Shown here in pieces: positions 46,901-60,129 of a stretch of 64,000 nucleotides of DNA. The stretch lies in NCBI GenBank assembly GCA_017654935.2, contig CM065683.1:100465-164464 (forward strand), written 5' to 3'. The position numbers and the translations under genes are program-made. The notes below the pieces were generated by a model. That model was not told the DNA's origin and did no database searches. It was given only the letters and a program-made list of their open reading frames with translations. Source of the stretch: Phymorhynchus buccinoides. Lineage: Eukaryota > Mollusca > Gastropoda > Neogastropoda > Raphitomidae. Positions within the stretch are counted from its first letter, which is position 1, and each line of letters starts with the position of its first letter.

Positions 46901-48500
46901 TGTAGTATGCTAGGTGTTACACTATGTGTTTTTGTTAGGTTTTGCACTATGTTGTTGTATTGTTAGGTGGTTTACACTATGTTTGTGTAATGTTAGGTGT
47001 TGCAACTATGTTTGTATGCTCGGTTTACACTATGTTTGTGTATTGTTAGGTGTTTGCACTATGTTGTGTATTGTTAGGTGTTGCACTTATGTTGTGTTAT
47101 GTTAGTGTTTTGCACTTGTTGTTAATGTTCATGTGTTGCACTATGTTTGGTAATGTCAGGGTGCACTATGTTGTGAATTGTTTGTTTTGCACTATGTTGT
47201 GTATTGTTATGGTTGCACTATGTTGTGTAATGTTAGGTGTTGCACTATGTTGTGTAATGCTAGTTGTTACACTATGTTGGTGTATTGTTAGGTGTTTACC
47301 ACTATGTTGTGGTATTGTTAGTGTTGCACTATGTTTGTGGTATATGTTAAGTGTTGCACTATTGTTTGTGGTTGTGTTAGGTGTTTGCACTATGTTGTGT
47401 AGTGTTTAGTGTTGCACTTGTTGTGTTATGTTAGTGTTTTTGCACTATGTTGTGTAAGGTCAGTGTTGCAACTATGTTTGTAAATGTTCAAGGTGTTGCA
47501 CTATGTTTGTGTATTTTATGTGTTGCCTATGGTGTGTGTATTGTTAGGGTGTTTACACTATTTGTGTAAGCTAGTGTTTACACTATGTTTGTGTATGTGT
47601 TAGGTTTGCACTATGTTTGTAAATGCTAGTGTTACCACTATGTTGTGATTGTTTAGGTGTTGCACTATGTTGTGTAATTCTAGGTGTTACACTATGTTGT
47701 GTATTGTTAGGTGTTGCACTATGTTGTGTACTGCTAGGTGTTAACCTATGTTGTGTAATTGTTATGTGTTACACATGTTTGTATTGTTAGGTGTTACACT
47801 ATGTTGTGTATTGTTAGGTGTTGCACTATGTTGTGTATTGTTAGGTGTTGCACTATGTTTGTGTAATGTTAGGTGTTGAACTATGTGTGTGTAATGGTGA
47901 GGTGTTGCACTATGTTGTGTAATCGAGGTTTTTGCACTATGTTGTGTATTAGGTTTTGTTGCCTATTTGTGTATTGTTAGGTGTTGCACTATGTTGTGGT
48001 ATGTTTTCAAGTGTTGCACTATGTTGTGTATTGTTAGTGGTGGCACTATATTTGTGTAATGCTAGGTGTTGCACTATGTTGTTGTATTAGTGTTGCACTA
48101 TGTTGTGTATTGTTAAGTGTTACACTATGTTGTGTATTGTTAGGTGTTGCCTATGTTGTGTATTGTTAGGTGTTGCACTATGTTGTGTATTGTTAGGTGT
48201 TCACTATGTTGTGTAATGCTAGGTGTGGCACTATGGTTGTGTATTGTTAGGTGTTCGCACTACTGTTTGTGTATTGTTAGGTGTTGCACTATGTTGTGTA
48301 ATGCTAGGTGTTGCACTATGTTGTGTATTGTTAGTGTTACACTATGTTGTGTAAAGTTCGGTGTGTTGCACTAGTTGTGTAATGTCAGGTGTTGCACTAT
48401 GTTTGTGTAATGTTAGGTGTTGCACTATGTTGTGTAATGCTAGGTGTTTGCACTATGTTTGTGTCATCTAGGTGTTGCACTATGTTGTGTATTCTAGGTT
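43916..48500 (+). repeat. 27-bp minisatellite (type B), about 165 copies
   Basis: GGTGTTGCACTATGTTGTGT plus ATTGTTA, related to type A by one base loss and a few changes. Clean to about 45,490, where 27-bp periodicity keeps frames open for 1.8 kb. After that, single-base indels occur in nearly every unit up to the gap, which looks like uncorrected long-read sequence at a contig end. Confidence 0.93.
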
Positions 48501-49000
48501 NNNNNNNNNNNNNNNNNNNNNNNNNNNNNNNNNNNNNNNNNNNNNNNNNNNNNNNNNNNNNNNNNNNNNNNNNNNNNNNNNNNNNNNNNNNNNNNNNNNN
48601 NNNNNNNNNNNNNNNNNNNNNNNNNNNNNNNNNNNNNNNNNNNNNNNNNNNNNNNNNNNNNNNNNNNNNNNNNNNNNNNNNNNNNNNNNNNNNNNNNNNN
48701 NNNNNNNNNNNNNNNNNNNNNNNNNNNNNNNNNNNNNNNNNNNNNNNNNNNNNNNNNNNNNNNNNNNNNNNNNNNNNNNNNNNNNNNNNNNNNNNNNNNN
48801 NNNNNNNNNNNNNNNNNNNNNNNNNNNNNNNNNNNNNNNNNNNNNNNNNNNNNNNNNNNNNNNNNNNNNNNNNNNNNNNNNNNNNNNNNNNNNNNNNNNN
48901 NNNNNNNNNNNNNNNNNNNNNNNNNNNNNNNNNNNNNNNNNNNNNNNNNNNNNNNNNNNNNNNNNNNNNNNNNNNNNNNNNNNNNNNNNNNNNNNNNNNN
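48501..49000. other. Assembly gap, exactly 500 N
   Basis: A round-number gap as placed by scaffolding software. Its true size and the sequence it replaces are unknown. Arrays run into it from both sides. Confidence 0.99.
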
Positions 49001-50785
49001 ATAGTGTACATCTAACAGTAACATAACATAGTGTAACCCAAATAGTAACATACAACAGTAACACACCATATGTAAATAGTGTAACACCAACACACATAGT
49101 GTAACTCAACAGTAACATAATCGTGTACACCAACTTACGCATAGCATGTGTAACACCAAACAATAACCATCCACCCACACAACATATTCCGACACCAACA
49201 GTTACATAACATCATGTAACATCAAACAGTAACACACCATAGTGTAACACCGACACAACATAGTGTAATATCAAACAGCATACATAATCGTGTAACACCA
49301 AACAGCAAGATAACTAGTTTAAACCAAACAGTAGGTAAAATAATTTAACCTCAACAGTAACACACGCATAGTTTAACACCAACACAACATAGTGTAATAT
49401 CAAACAGCAACAATAATAATTAAACCCAACAGCAACATAACATAGTGTAACGACCAACAGTAGGATACATACTGTAACACAAACAGTAACTAACATAGTG
49501 TACACCAAACAGTAATGTTACATAGTGTAACACCAACAGTAACACCCCATATGTAACACCACACATCCACATAATATAGTGTAACACAAACAATAGGATA
49601 ACGATAGTGTAACACAAACAGTAACATAACAAATTTAACACCACACAGTAAAATGACATAGTGTAACTCGAACAGTAGCACACCTTTCGTGTAACACCAA
49701 CAGTAACGCAACATAGTGTACACTAAACAGTAACCAACATAGTGTGACACCAAACATAACACAACATAGTTAACACCACATAACATATTGTAACACACAT
49801 ACATAGTGTACCATCTAACAGTACACAGCATAGTTTAAACCTAACAGTAACACAACATCAATAACACCGAACATTAAACACAACATAGTGTGTAACACCA
49901 AACAGTAACACAACATAGTGTAGCCACCAACATAACATAGTGCACACTAACCGTACCACAAAACAATCGTGTCCACCTAACATTACACAACATAGTAAAC
50001 CCAAACAGTACACACCCTAGTGTGAACCTAACAGTATATAATGGTGTAACACCACACACCTAGTGTAACTCAAACAGCAACATAATAGTGTAACACCAAA
50101 CATACCACAACTGAGTAACCCTAACAGTAACACATCATAGTGTAACACCAAAAGTAACATAACATAATGGAACACCTAACAGTAACACAACATAGTGTAC
50201 ACCTAACAGTAAACACCATAAGACGTACACCCATAAGTGTGACACCAACATTAACACACATAGGTAACACCAACCGTAGCACGAACATAATGTAACACCA
50301 AACAGTAAACAACATAGTGTAAACCCTAACATAACACCCACAGTGGTACACCGAACATAACACACATAATGTAACACCAACAGTAAACAACATAGTGACA
50401 CCTACAAGTAACACACCACATGTAACACCAAACAGTAACATAACTAAACCAACCGTAACATAACCTAGTGTAACACCCTAAAAAAACAAGTAACACAACG
50501 TAGATATAGTGTACACCAACACACTAGTGTAACAACCAAACAGTACCCCAACATAGTGTAACACCAACAATAACACATCACAGTGTAACATCAAAACAGT
50601 AACCCCTCATAGTGTAACACCAAACAGTAACATAACATACTGTAATACACCAACAGTAACATAATATAGTGTAACACCTAACAGTAACACAACATAGTGT
50701 ACACCAACATAACACGTGTAACCCCTTAACACAACACACATAGTGTAACACCAACCGTACACAAACATAGTGTAACACCACAATA
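49001..50785 (-). repeat. 28-bp minisatellite (type A) in reverse, noisy
   Basis: AACACCAAACAGTAACATAA plus CATAGTGT: reverse complement of the array at 40,863-43,915, about 60 copies with many indels. No type B units are seen on this side, so the arms match only outside type B. Confidence 0.92.
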
Positions 50786-51066
50786 CTGTATTTTTCTGAT
50801 ATACCTGTAGCAGGAGATACTTTTTTTCCAGACTGGGACCGCCCTGCGCCTTAGAATATGACTAATACATAGTAAGGACTATAGTACGTATGGATTACAG
50901 ACTATAAGGATAGTACTTTTTTCCAGACTGAGACCCCTGCGCCTTAGAATATGAACGACCAAAAATAGTAAAAATAAATAAACAGAATCCTGAATATTGT
51001 GTAAAATTTGGGGGTTGCGCCTTATAAGCAGGGACGCCTTGTAGTCCGAAAAAAATGCTACACATT
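50786..51066. mobile_element. MITE with TTTTTCGGACTA ends, mirrored copy
   Basis: Reverse complement of 40,578-40,862, from TACTGTATTTTTCTGATATA to CCTTGTAGTCCGAAAAAAAT. Noisy. Confidence 0.6.
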
Positions 51067-51179
51067 GCAGTGTCAGCCTCTGGTGGGTGGCTAATGACTT
51101 TTTTCTTCTTCTTCGCTCTTTGTCATATGGCGTAAATGCGTCATGCTGCTGTTATGCACCTAACTATAAAATAGCTCAG

Positions 51180-52165
51180 CATGTCGGTTGGCTAAGATAA
51201 GAGTAGAGTTTTCTAGAGAAAAGGAGGAGAATAGATCAGTGAATTTCAGAAAGACTACTACTGGTAGACGATAGTACAAAGGGGAAAGGGCAGAGTCAAG
51301 AGAAGTGATAGATTAGAGGAAGTTACTGTAGATGAACAGTAAAGCAAGGGAAGGGCAGAGTCAAAGAGAGTGATATATAGAGAAGTTAACTGGTAGATAA
51401 ACATTAATCAAAGGGAAGGGCATGAGTCAGAGAGAGTGATAGATAGAGGAAGTTACTGGTAGTATGACAGTAAGCAAAGGGGAAGGCGAGAGTCCAAGAG
51501 AGTGATAGTTAGAGAATTCTGGTAGATGACGTAAGCAAAGGGGAAGGGCAGACTCAAGAGAGTGATAGAGTAGGAAGGTACTGGTAGACGAGAGTAACAA
51601 GGGGCAAGGGCAGAGTCAAAGAGAGTGATCGATTAGAGGAATAATTACTGGGAGATGACAGTAAGCAAGTGGAACCGGGCGAGTCAAAAGAGTGAATATA
51701 TTAGAGGAGAGTTACTGGTAATGACAGTAGCAAAGGGAAAGGGCAAGAGGTCAAAGAGAGTGATAGCTTAGAGTAAGTTACTGGTAGATGACAGTAACAA
51801 AGGGAAAAGGCGCAGAGTCCAGAGAGTGAGTAGATTAGAGGAATTACTGGTATATGGACAGTAAGCAAGGCGAAAGGGCAGAGTCAAGAGAGTGTAGATT
51901 AGAGAGAGTTTACTTGGTAGATGACAGGTAAGCAAAGTGGAAAGGGCAGTCAAAGAGAGTGATAGATTAGGAAGTTACTGGTAGATGACAGTAAGCAAGG
52001 GAAAGGCAGTCAAGAGAGTGTAGATTAGAGAATTTACTGGTAGATGCAGTAAGCAAGGGAAGGCAGAGTCAAGAGAGTGATAGATTAGAGGAAGTTACTG
52101 TAGATGACAGTAAGCACAAGGGGAAAGTCGGCAGAGTCAAAGAGAGTGTAGATTAGAGGAAGCTA
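51180..52165 (-). repeat. 67-bp minisatellite, mirrored and noisy
   Basis: GGGAAAGGGCAGAGTCAAAG, AGAGTGATAGATTAGAGGAA, GTTACTGGTAGATGACAGTA: about 14 copies, each with indels. Confidence 0.9.
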
Positions 52166-52189
52166 AAAGCACAGAACTTTCAGGGGGAA

Positions 52190-52240
52190 CGTGTTTACCT
52201 TCTATCCACAAAACTAGGCAGAACTCCTCAAAGGTCTTAG
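52190..52240 (-). pseudogene. Partial copy of the zinc-knuckle exon end, mirrored
   Basis: GTTTACCTTCTATCCACAAA, ACTAGGCAGAACTCCTCAAA, GGTCTTAG matches 39,346-39,392 in reverse, including the stop. Confidence 0.75.
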
Positions 52241-53850
52241 TTATATGTCAGTCTGTATGTTATGCACTATTCTTTGTCAGTGTGCATATATGCACGAGAT
52301 ATATTGTCAGTGTGTATATTAATGCTAGATATATTGTCCGTGTGCATATTATGCACTAGTTATAATGTCAGTGGTGTATGCTATGCACTAGTTTATAATG
52401 TCAGTGGTATGTTATGCACTAGTATATGTCCGTGTGTATGTATGCACTAGTTATATTGTCGTGTGGTATTGTTTATGTACTAGTTTATATTGTCGTGTGT
52501 ATGTTATGCACTAGTTATAGTCAGTGCATATATTATTCACTAGTATATTGTTCAGTGCGCATATTATAGCACTAGTTATCTTGTCAGTGCATAGTTATCA
52601 CTAGTTATATTGTCAGTGTGCATATTATGCACTAGTTCTATGTGTCATGTAGTATGTTATGTACTAGTTATTTGTCATTGTGTATATATCACTAGATATA
52701 CTGTCAGCTGTATGTTAATGGCACTAGTTATATTGTCATTGGGTCTATTATGCACTCGCTCTATTGTCAGCGTGTATGTTATGCACTAGTTATATTGTCA
52801 GTGTGTATTTATCACTAGATGTGTGATTGTCAGTGTGGTTATATTATGCACTAGTCATATTGTCGTGTGCATATTATGCCACTAGATCTATTGTCAGTGT
52901 GTATTTATGCACTAGATATAATTGTCATGTGCATATTATGCACTAATATATTGTCAGTGTGCATATTATGCACGAATATATTGTCAATGTGTATATTATG
53001 CACTAGATAATTGTCAGTGTGCATATATGCACTAGATATATTGCTGTGTATATTATGCCCTAGATATATTGTCCAGTGTGCATATTATGCACTAGTTATA
53101 ATGTCAGTGTGTATGCTATGCACTAGTTATATGTCAGTGTGTAGTTATGCACCGAGTTAATATTGTCAGTGTGTATGTTATGCACTAGTTTATATTGTCA
53201 GTAGCGTATGTATGTTAACTAGTTATATTTCAGTGTGTATGTTATGCACCTAGTTATAATTCGTGCATATTTATGCACTAGTTATATTGTCAGTGCACAT
53301 ATTATGCACTAGTTTATATTGGTCAGTGGCGATGTTATGCCCTAGTTCTATTGTCAGTGTGCAGTATATGCACTAGTTTATATTTCAGTGTGTATGTTAT
53401 GTACTAGTTTATGTCAGTGTGTATATTATGCACTAGATATATTGTCAGCGTGTATGTTTATGCACTAGTTATATTGTCAGTGGGTATGTATGCACTAGAT
53501 ATATTGTCATCAGCGCTGTATGTTAGCACTAGTTATATTATCAGGGTGTATATTATGCACTAATATATTGTCAGTGTGGTATATTATGCACTAGTCTTTG
53601 TCGTGTGCATATTATGCCCACTAGACTATTGTCATTGTGTATATTATGCACTAGATATATTGTCAGTGATGCATATTCTGCACTAGATATATTGTCAGTT
53701 GCATATTATTGCACTAGATATTGTCAGTGTGTATATTATGACTAGATATATTGTCGGTGTGTGCATATAGCACTAGATATATTGGCCAGTGTGTATATTT
53801 GCATAGAGTATTTGTCATTGTGCATATTATGCACTCGTTGTTTTATACAG
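52241..53850 (-). repeat. 31-bp minisatellite, mirrored and noisy
   Basis: ATTGTCAGTGTGTATGTTAT plus GCACTAGTTAT with many indels; mirror of 37,715-39,345. Confidence 0.92.
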
Positions 53851-53865
53851 TACAGTAGTTTTTAC

Positions 53866-54044
53866 CTTCTCCTCCACAGCTGGGGCAGAACTTGGCGTCC
53901 TTGATTCCTCAAGGTCTTTGCCGAGTTGTTGGATGTGTACCGCAAGGCCGCGTACTTGCGGAGCACCCTTTCCTGGGGAATGAACGGGCCACCACTCCTC
54001 CTGGCCCTCCTCCTCCTCCAACCCCGCCCACAGAATGGACTCTC
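53866..54044 (-). CDS. Coiled-coil gene, zinc-knuckle exon, mirrored copy
   Basis: Reverse copy of the exon at 37,522-37,703 but 179 nt instead of 182, with several indels that break the frame (for example in the LYTSNN and FEEFKDAKF parts). Splice edges are kept (TTTTAC left, CTGACATAGTG right). The breaks fit sequence error near a contig end better than decay, since exons farther from the gap are intact. Confidence 0.6.
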
Positions 54045-54610
54045 CTGACATAGTGAAACATGGACAGATTTCATTGTTAATAATAGTGTGGTAGGGGGGG
54101 GGATGGTAACTTGCTGAACACCCTTTTCCTGGAATGACGGTCTCCCACCACTCCTCCGGTCCTCCTCCTCCTCCAACCCCACCCACAGAATCCATCTCCT
54201 GAATAGTGGAAACATGGACAGTTCATTGTTTAATAATAGGGGGCAGGATGGTACTTCTTAACAACCCTTCCGTGATAACGGTTCCACCACCTCCTCCTGT
54301 CCTCCTCTTCCTCCACCCCACCCACAGAAATCACTCTCCCCCACCCACCTGAAATCGTCCTCCATCCCCACCCATAGCAATGGACTCTCCTGAATAGTGA
54401 AACAAAGGGAAAAAAAAAAAAAAAACCTTTGGGGGGTTTTTTGTGTTTTTGCATTACTAATAACAGGGGTACATGGCGGTTTTAGTAAACACTTCGTGTG
54501 GAATGAAGGGTCCACCACATCTTCATGCCTATTTCTCTGATGACCCACCCACAGAATGACTCTACTGAAATAGTGAACAGGGTCTGTTCATCACGGGTGC
54601 ATTGCTAACA
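54045..54610 (-). repeat. 148-bp repeat copies, mirrored and noisy
   Basis: CACCCACAGAATGGACTCTC and CTCCTCCTCCTCCAACCCC blocks recur three times, mirroring 37,000-37,521. An A-run and a G/T-run near 54,405-54,445 look like consensus artefacts. Confidence 0.85.
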
Positions 54611-54857
54611 CATGGGGCAACAGGTGAGGTCATCAAGTACAATTTTATTGGGGGAAATGTAAATGATTACATTTCTTAATAAGAAATGATCTGATTGCAT
54701 TAATGTATTCAATATGAAACCATACTGCCTAACCGCATAATGATATTCAAAACAATAATGAATGATATAACAGATCAAAAAGAGAGAGAGAAAGAGGGCG
54801 AGAGAGGGGGAGCAGAGAGGAGAGCCAGCCAGACAGAACGGGGAAGATAGTGTATAC
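54611..54857. other. Intron sequence, mirrored
   Basis: Mirror of 36,752-36,990, with a GAGAGA tract near 54,780-54,830. Nothing else recognised. Confidence 0.6.
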
Positions 54858-54902
54858 CTTTTCCATCAGAGTTCTTGGATCGCCCTGTGTCCTTTCTTCT
54901 TC
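54858..54902 (-). CDS. Coiled-coil gene, KKKDTGRSKNSDGK exon, mirrored copy
   Basis: 45 nt instead of 44: one extra G after GAAGAAGAAAG shifts the frame. The acceptor (CCTGAAACAG on the + strand) is intact and the donor reads GTATAC. Confidence 0.65.
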
Positions 54903-55290
54903 CTGAAACAGACCACACCAAATGTCAACTGTTTGTTGAAAGATTTACCTTCATTTTCATGTACCATGGCAACCAGACCACACCAATGTCAACTGTTGTT
55001 TTGAAACGATTAACTTCATCATTCATTACCATGGCAACAGACCACACCAAATATCAACTGTTTGTTTGAAACGATTAACTTCATCATTCATTACCATGGC
55101 AACAGACCACACCAAATGTCAACTGTTTGTTTGAAAGGATTAACTTCATTATTCATTACCATGGCAACAGACAACACCAAATGTCAACTGTTTGTTTGAA
55201 ACAATTAACTTCATTATTCATTACCATGGCAACAGACCACACCAAATGTGAAGTGTTTGTTTGAAACAATTAACTTCATTATTCATTGAT
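54903..55290 (-). repeat. 65-bp array, mirrored
   Basis: ATGGCAACAGACCACACCAA, ATGTCAACTGTTTGTTTGAA: mirror of 36,336-36,707, again ending at the exon acceptor. Confidence 0.92.
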
Positions 55291-55689
55291 TACCACAGCA
55301 GTTAATTTGGTTTCATTTATGTGACATAGTTTTAGATACATTAGAGATAGTCTATGGAATTTGACTTAAACAAACTGACACGGGGGGGGGGGTAATAAAC
55401 TTATTGACTCATGAATTGGATTGATTCGATTGATGGAGTGAAATGTTTTTCCTTGAAAGCTATACATTGTTATTTCCCATTGTAAGTTCTTTACTATTGT
55501 ATGCTGACTCAGCTAACACACACTGGATTGTTACTTCCCATTGTAAGTTCTTTACTATTTTATGCTGACTCAGCTAACACACACTGGATTGTTACTTCCC
55601 TTTCCAATGTAGACACAAAGTTCACTTGGAGGTGATGAGATTAGCGTCGAATATCGGTCCAGAGACCCTTATGGATGCTATTCCTAAAA
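55291..55689. other. Intron sequence with the 60-bp short repeat, mirrored
   Basis: A G9 run at 55,383 and the AGCTAACACACACTGGATTG repeat at 55,500-55,600 mirror 35,990-36,335. Confidence 0.75.
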
Positions 55690-56275
55690 TGTCTGCTTAC
55701 CCTGTGGTCCATTTACCCCTGACAGTCAGGCAGCACCTGGGGAGATTACTTACAAATGTACAAAGTTCACTTACCTTGTGGTCCATTTACCCCTGACAGT
55801 CAGGCAGCACCTGGGGAGATTACTTACAAATGTACAAAGTTCACTTACCTTGTGGTCCATTTACCCCTGACAGTCAGGCAGCACCTGGGGAGATTACTTA
55901 CAAATGTACAAAGTTCACTTACCTTGTGGTCCATTTACCCCTGACAGTCAGGCAGCACCTGGGGAGATTACTTACAAATGTACAAAGTTCACTTACCTTG
56001 TGGTCCATTTACCCCTGACAGTCAGGCAGCACCTGGGGAGATTACTTACAAATGTACAAAGTTCACTTACCTTGTGGTCCATTTACCCCTGACAGTCAGG
56101 CAGCACCTGGGGAGATTACTTACAAATGTACAAAGTTCACTTACCTTGTGGTCCATTTACCCCTGACAGTCAGGCAGCACCTGGGGAGATTACTTACAAA
56201 TGTACAAAGTTCACTTACCTTGTGGTCCATTTACCCCTGACAGTCAGGCAGCACCTGGGGAGATTACTTACAAAC
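55690..56275 (-). repeat. 74-bp array x8, mirrored
   Basis: ACTTACCTTGTGGTCCATTT, ACCCCTGACAGTCAGGCAGC, ACCTGGGGAGATTACTTACA: same unit and copy number as 35,338-35,925, almost without substitutions. Confidence 0.92.
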
Positions 56276-56307
56276 GCACAAAGTTTCACCGACACTTTAC
56301 GCTGTTT

Positions 56308-59300
56308 TAGTGCAGCAGATATGTGCAAAGATTGTGGGTTTGATGATAAAAGCATAGAATTTGGCTCGCATTTAGTACGTACCACTAGGAAGATTTTTGG
56401 ATATAGGGACATTGCATATTCCTCCTGGGGCCAAAATGGCGGCCATTTTACAAAATGGCCGTGATCGGGTATTGCATAAACATAATCTGTAGGAGTTGTG
56501 CACGTTTTTCAACTTGAGATGCATGCAAGTGATGCAATATCACTTACAATATAATCTGGGATGCCAATTAAAGGTCATACACCTTACATAACTGATTTAT
56601 TTGGCCTATTAGGCAACAATTACGCAAAATTTGTTTTTTTTATGAGTTTTGTTCGAATTTTGCAATCTGTGGAAGTGCGTTTACCCTTACATATTGTCTT
56701 TTGCCCTTACATTGTCAGTGGGTACATGTCTACATCATATTAAAATATAACAATCCGCCATGCAGACAAAGGTGATCTAGGTGAGCAACCCGAGCATCAA
56801 ACGTACATTAATGCCAACCACCCGTTTACATATGTACATTATGTAGTTGGATCTTATGAGCTAACGAAATATTCCCCTTGGGTATTAAATCATGGTATTA
56901 GATGGGGCCTGCAATCCCCAGTTGACCTGTACAAAGGGGTTATGGTTGTGTTCTCCAAGCCGTGATACTGCAAGTTCTACTTCTGAGCACACTGTCTGCC
57001 GCAGTGGCATAGTACCGTGCACTGGAGTACAGCCTTCCTACACTTGCATTGTCCTCTGCATCCCTTCTTACAGCCGCATCTGAGAAGTTGTCGGCATGCT
57101 TGCGTTGCCTCTGGGAGGGTTGTCCAGCGGACGTCCCAGCCAGTGTCACTCTTCCCCATTCGCTAGGGGATGGGGGCTCTGCAGCAGCAACCATCATCTG
57201 GCCCCAACAGTAGTCAGCTTGGTATGCAGTTCTCCTGATGTGTTGTCTGAGGGCTTCTCGAGTTGGCGGGAGAGCATCTATTGCTCGACGCTTCTGGGTG
57301 AAGAGCTGCTTACGTACGATCATACAGGAGAACGACGAAATACTCCAAGGTGTCCAGGCTGTCATCTACGATTGAGGGGTTTGGTGTAGCGCCCAATGCA
57401 CAGAAGGTCGCAGTGACCTCATCACAGGCCTTCCGCGTCTCCCATGAAGTCTTTCTTCTCCTGCCTCCAAAGCTTGACACGGCATCACACCCAGTGAATG
57501 CATGAAATGAGGGTAATCCTCGACACTTGTCAGGCCCCAATGCCTGGGCCATCTCGTGAGCTGCTAAGAACCTAAAGCTCTTCCCGGTACCGAAGGCAAC
57601 CCACAGCTCATCTATGTTGAGGCGTTCGGCTGCTGCCACCGCAAGGACTACAACATCCGTGTCAACTGTGCGGATCGACACCTTGGTGTAGCCCTGCTTC
57701 ACAGCATCTTCCACGTGGAGCAGCATCCTGGTATCTGCTTCTTCATGTGTACATGGAGCAAGACCATCGATGTCTCTGGCATGCGTACATACCACGTCTT
57801 TGTGGAGAGTGCTGATGATTTGTTTCTCTGTCTCTTGAGCAGCTAGTTTCGTCGCTAGGAAGGAGAACAGATCCACCTTGTTCTCGTCGATCCGTAGGAA
57901 GGCCTGCCAGTTTCCTGGTATGGAACTAGATTGCTCGACTCGTCTCTGGATGCCTCTACCTCTCTTTGTTCGAGTGTCGGCCTTCAAACTGTCTGGCAGG
58001 TATTCATCCTAGATGACATCCACTTTGATTGCATGCTGTAGCTGAGATGTGATGTACGGCAAGACAACCTGTGTTGCATAGTCAGAGAAGGTCTTCGCAC
58101 CACCAGGTGCCAGCATGTTGGTGATAGCTGCTCCATCAAGGATGATGACTTCAACGTGAGGACTGGCAACATTCTCTTGTGGAGGGATCCTATCTTCTAA
58201 GCATCCCACGAGGTCAGACTTTTTGCCCAGTCTCATTTTGCCCATATGTGACAGGGCAGAGGGACAGGCCTGGTTCTCATGAGCAAAGAAGACGTCGAGA
58301 TCTCCATCGCGCATCTGGGATGCAATGAACAACCGGGAGAATAGGTCGCAGTCATTCTTGAGCGACGACAGCTGAAGCTGGGTTCTTGATTTCTCTCTGA
58401 CTGGAGATCGGCTGGAGAGAGGAAGGTTGTTTCTCGTGATTGGGTCGGTGATGGGCTTCGTCTGGTTCACAAGCCGCTCATTGACATACGTGTGGTACTG
58501 CTCCTGCCCCAGCTTCTCGATCTGGCGCACAGTGTTGATGACTGCTGGGTCTGCCAGGTACCTGCTGTCTAGTACCAAGAGATCATTGCTGTCATCACAG
58601 AAGGGGTTCCCCATCTCTCATGACACCGGAGAGTGACTTCACATCTCGAGCAAACGCCAGCTGTGTATGCTTTGTCTGCTCATGGTGCCTGGAATCAGTC
58701 TTCTTTGTTCTCGTCTCTGCTGTGGCTTGGAACTCTGCAATCACTCTTGCCATCTCAGGACCGGACACCATCCATCGCCGCAATGCTGCAGGATTCTCAA
58801 TCAGGCCGACCGCTCCGCCATCGCCTTTCACTGATGCGTTATTCTGCTCATGTGCCTGGTCGATGGCCATAGAAGAGAATGCATGTGTTGTCTTCTTCAC
58901 TGTGAAGTTCCCAGCCATGAACTCTGTGAACACATCTGGATGCTTGTCTTCGAGTGCCACCATGTCACGCAAGTGAACTGGAATCCACCTTGCATCATTT
59001 GTGTGCCCCAGGGCAAAGAACCAGGGTACAATATTGGTCAAGGCATCGATGTAGAGCATGAAGTCACCCTCACGTAGCGATCTCACGTAGATCATGATTT
59101 CCAGTTCCAGCTGCAGGATAATCGACCAGAACTTGAACTGTGGACTTGTATCAGCTCGGCTAGCACACCAGTCTTCTACTGACATTGGAACCTGTCCCTC
59201 ATCCAACCATTCACAGTATTGGGTGTAACCCTCCTGTCGAAGGAGATACAGAACACTAGCTGTGACCTGGTGAGCCCATCGAGTGCGCATCACATGGGCG

Positions 59301-60034
59301 GCTTTGATGAAGGAGTCGGCTGTTCCAGGTGTAGCAACTCCTGCCTGGACCAGGGCTTCCGTCCATCCACTGCAATCCAGAAGGTCGCCCAGAGTGTTGA
59401 ATGATGCCTTTTCGATGTGGAATCCGGCAAACAGGATAATGAAGTCATCTTCTCCATGTGTTTGAGGCCAGCTCCATTGGATCTGTTTGGCCAGCGTGTA
59501 CATTGGTTGATCCGCGGTGATAACCGGGACCTGACCAGGATTCAGGATATCTACTGCCCTCTTGATGACGTCCATGGAGTGGCGAATCATGGCCACAGAG
59601 TTGGCCTGATCATAGAAGAGGGGCAGCAATGAGGTAATGGCCACACTGCTTGGATCCACTGGTGCTGATCTTTCAGATATGATAAGCATGACAAGGAAGA
59701 AAAACGTTATTTGCGTTCCTGTTAGGCCACCATACATAATTGTGTTCAAGTCCATGTGAGGCCTATGCATACCATGTCAGTAACAAATGATACGTAGATC
59801 CACTAGAATGTGTTTTGCACCAATCATAGTTGATATAGTTCAACTTATGGGCGAAAATAGTAAATTGTGGCCGCCATTTTGTAAAATGGCCGCCACAGCT
59901 ACCATGGGACAAATATGCGATGTCCCTATATCCTAAAATATTCCAAACGGTATGTCCTAACTGTGTGCCAAATGCCATGCTTTTATCATCAAACCCACAA
60001 TTCAGTCGAAATATGTCACATATCTGCTGCACTA
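56308..60034 (-). mobile_element. 3.7-kb element with about 160-bp inverted ends, mirrored copy
   Basis: Mirror of 31,574-35,307, both ends present. It differs from the left copy by a low density of substitutions. Confidence 0.85.
56977..59770 (-). pseudogene. Broken transposon ORF, mirrored copy
   Basis: The first piece is longer here (58,595-59,770, 391 codons), because the left copy's TGA is AGA, extending through ARVIAEFQATAETRTKKTDS to the same frameshift (DGEPLL stop against MGNPFCDD in the next frame). The TAG after KVDVI and the later frameshifts are shared with the left copy, so the element was already dead before the two copies diverged. The first piece shows at least six amino-acid differences in 341 codons. 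Confidence 0.78.
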
Positions 60035-60129
60035 TTTATGTCTGAGAATGTTTCACTTTCACCTGATGTTACAATAACACTTGAGAAAGTTACATTTACA
60101 CTTGAAGATTTTTCACTTATGCTTGAGGA

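Noticed and set aside
48389..49178. Open frames spanning the N gap
   Set aside because: They consist almost wholly of unknown bases.
53866..54044. Mirrored exon as a decayed paralogue (evidence for old duplication)
   Set aside because: Its breaks are single-base indels in a zone where all repeats show the same noise, while exons farther from the gap are intact.
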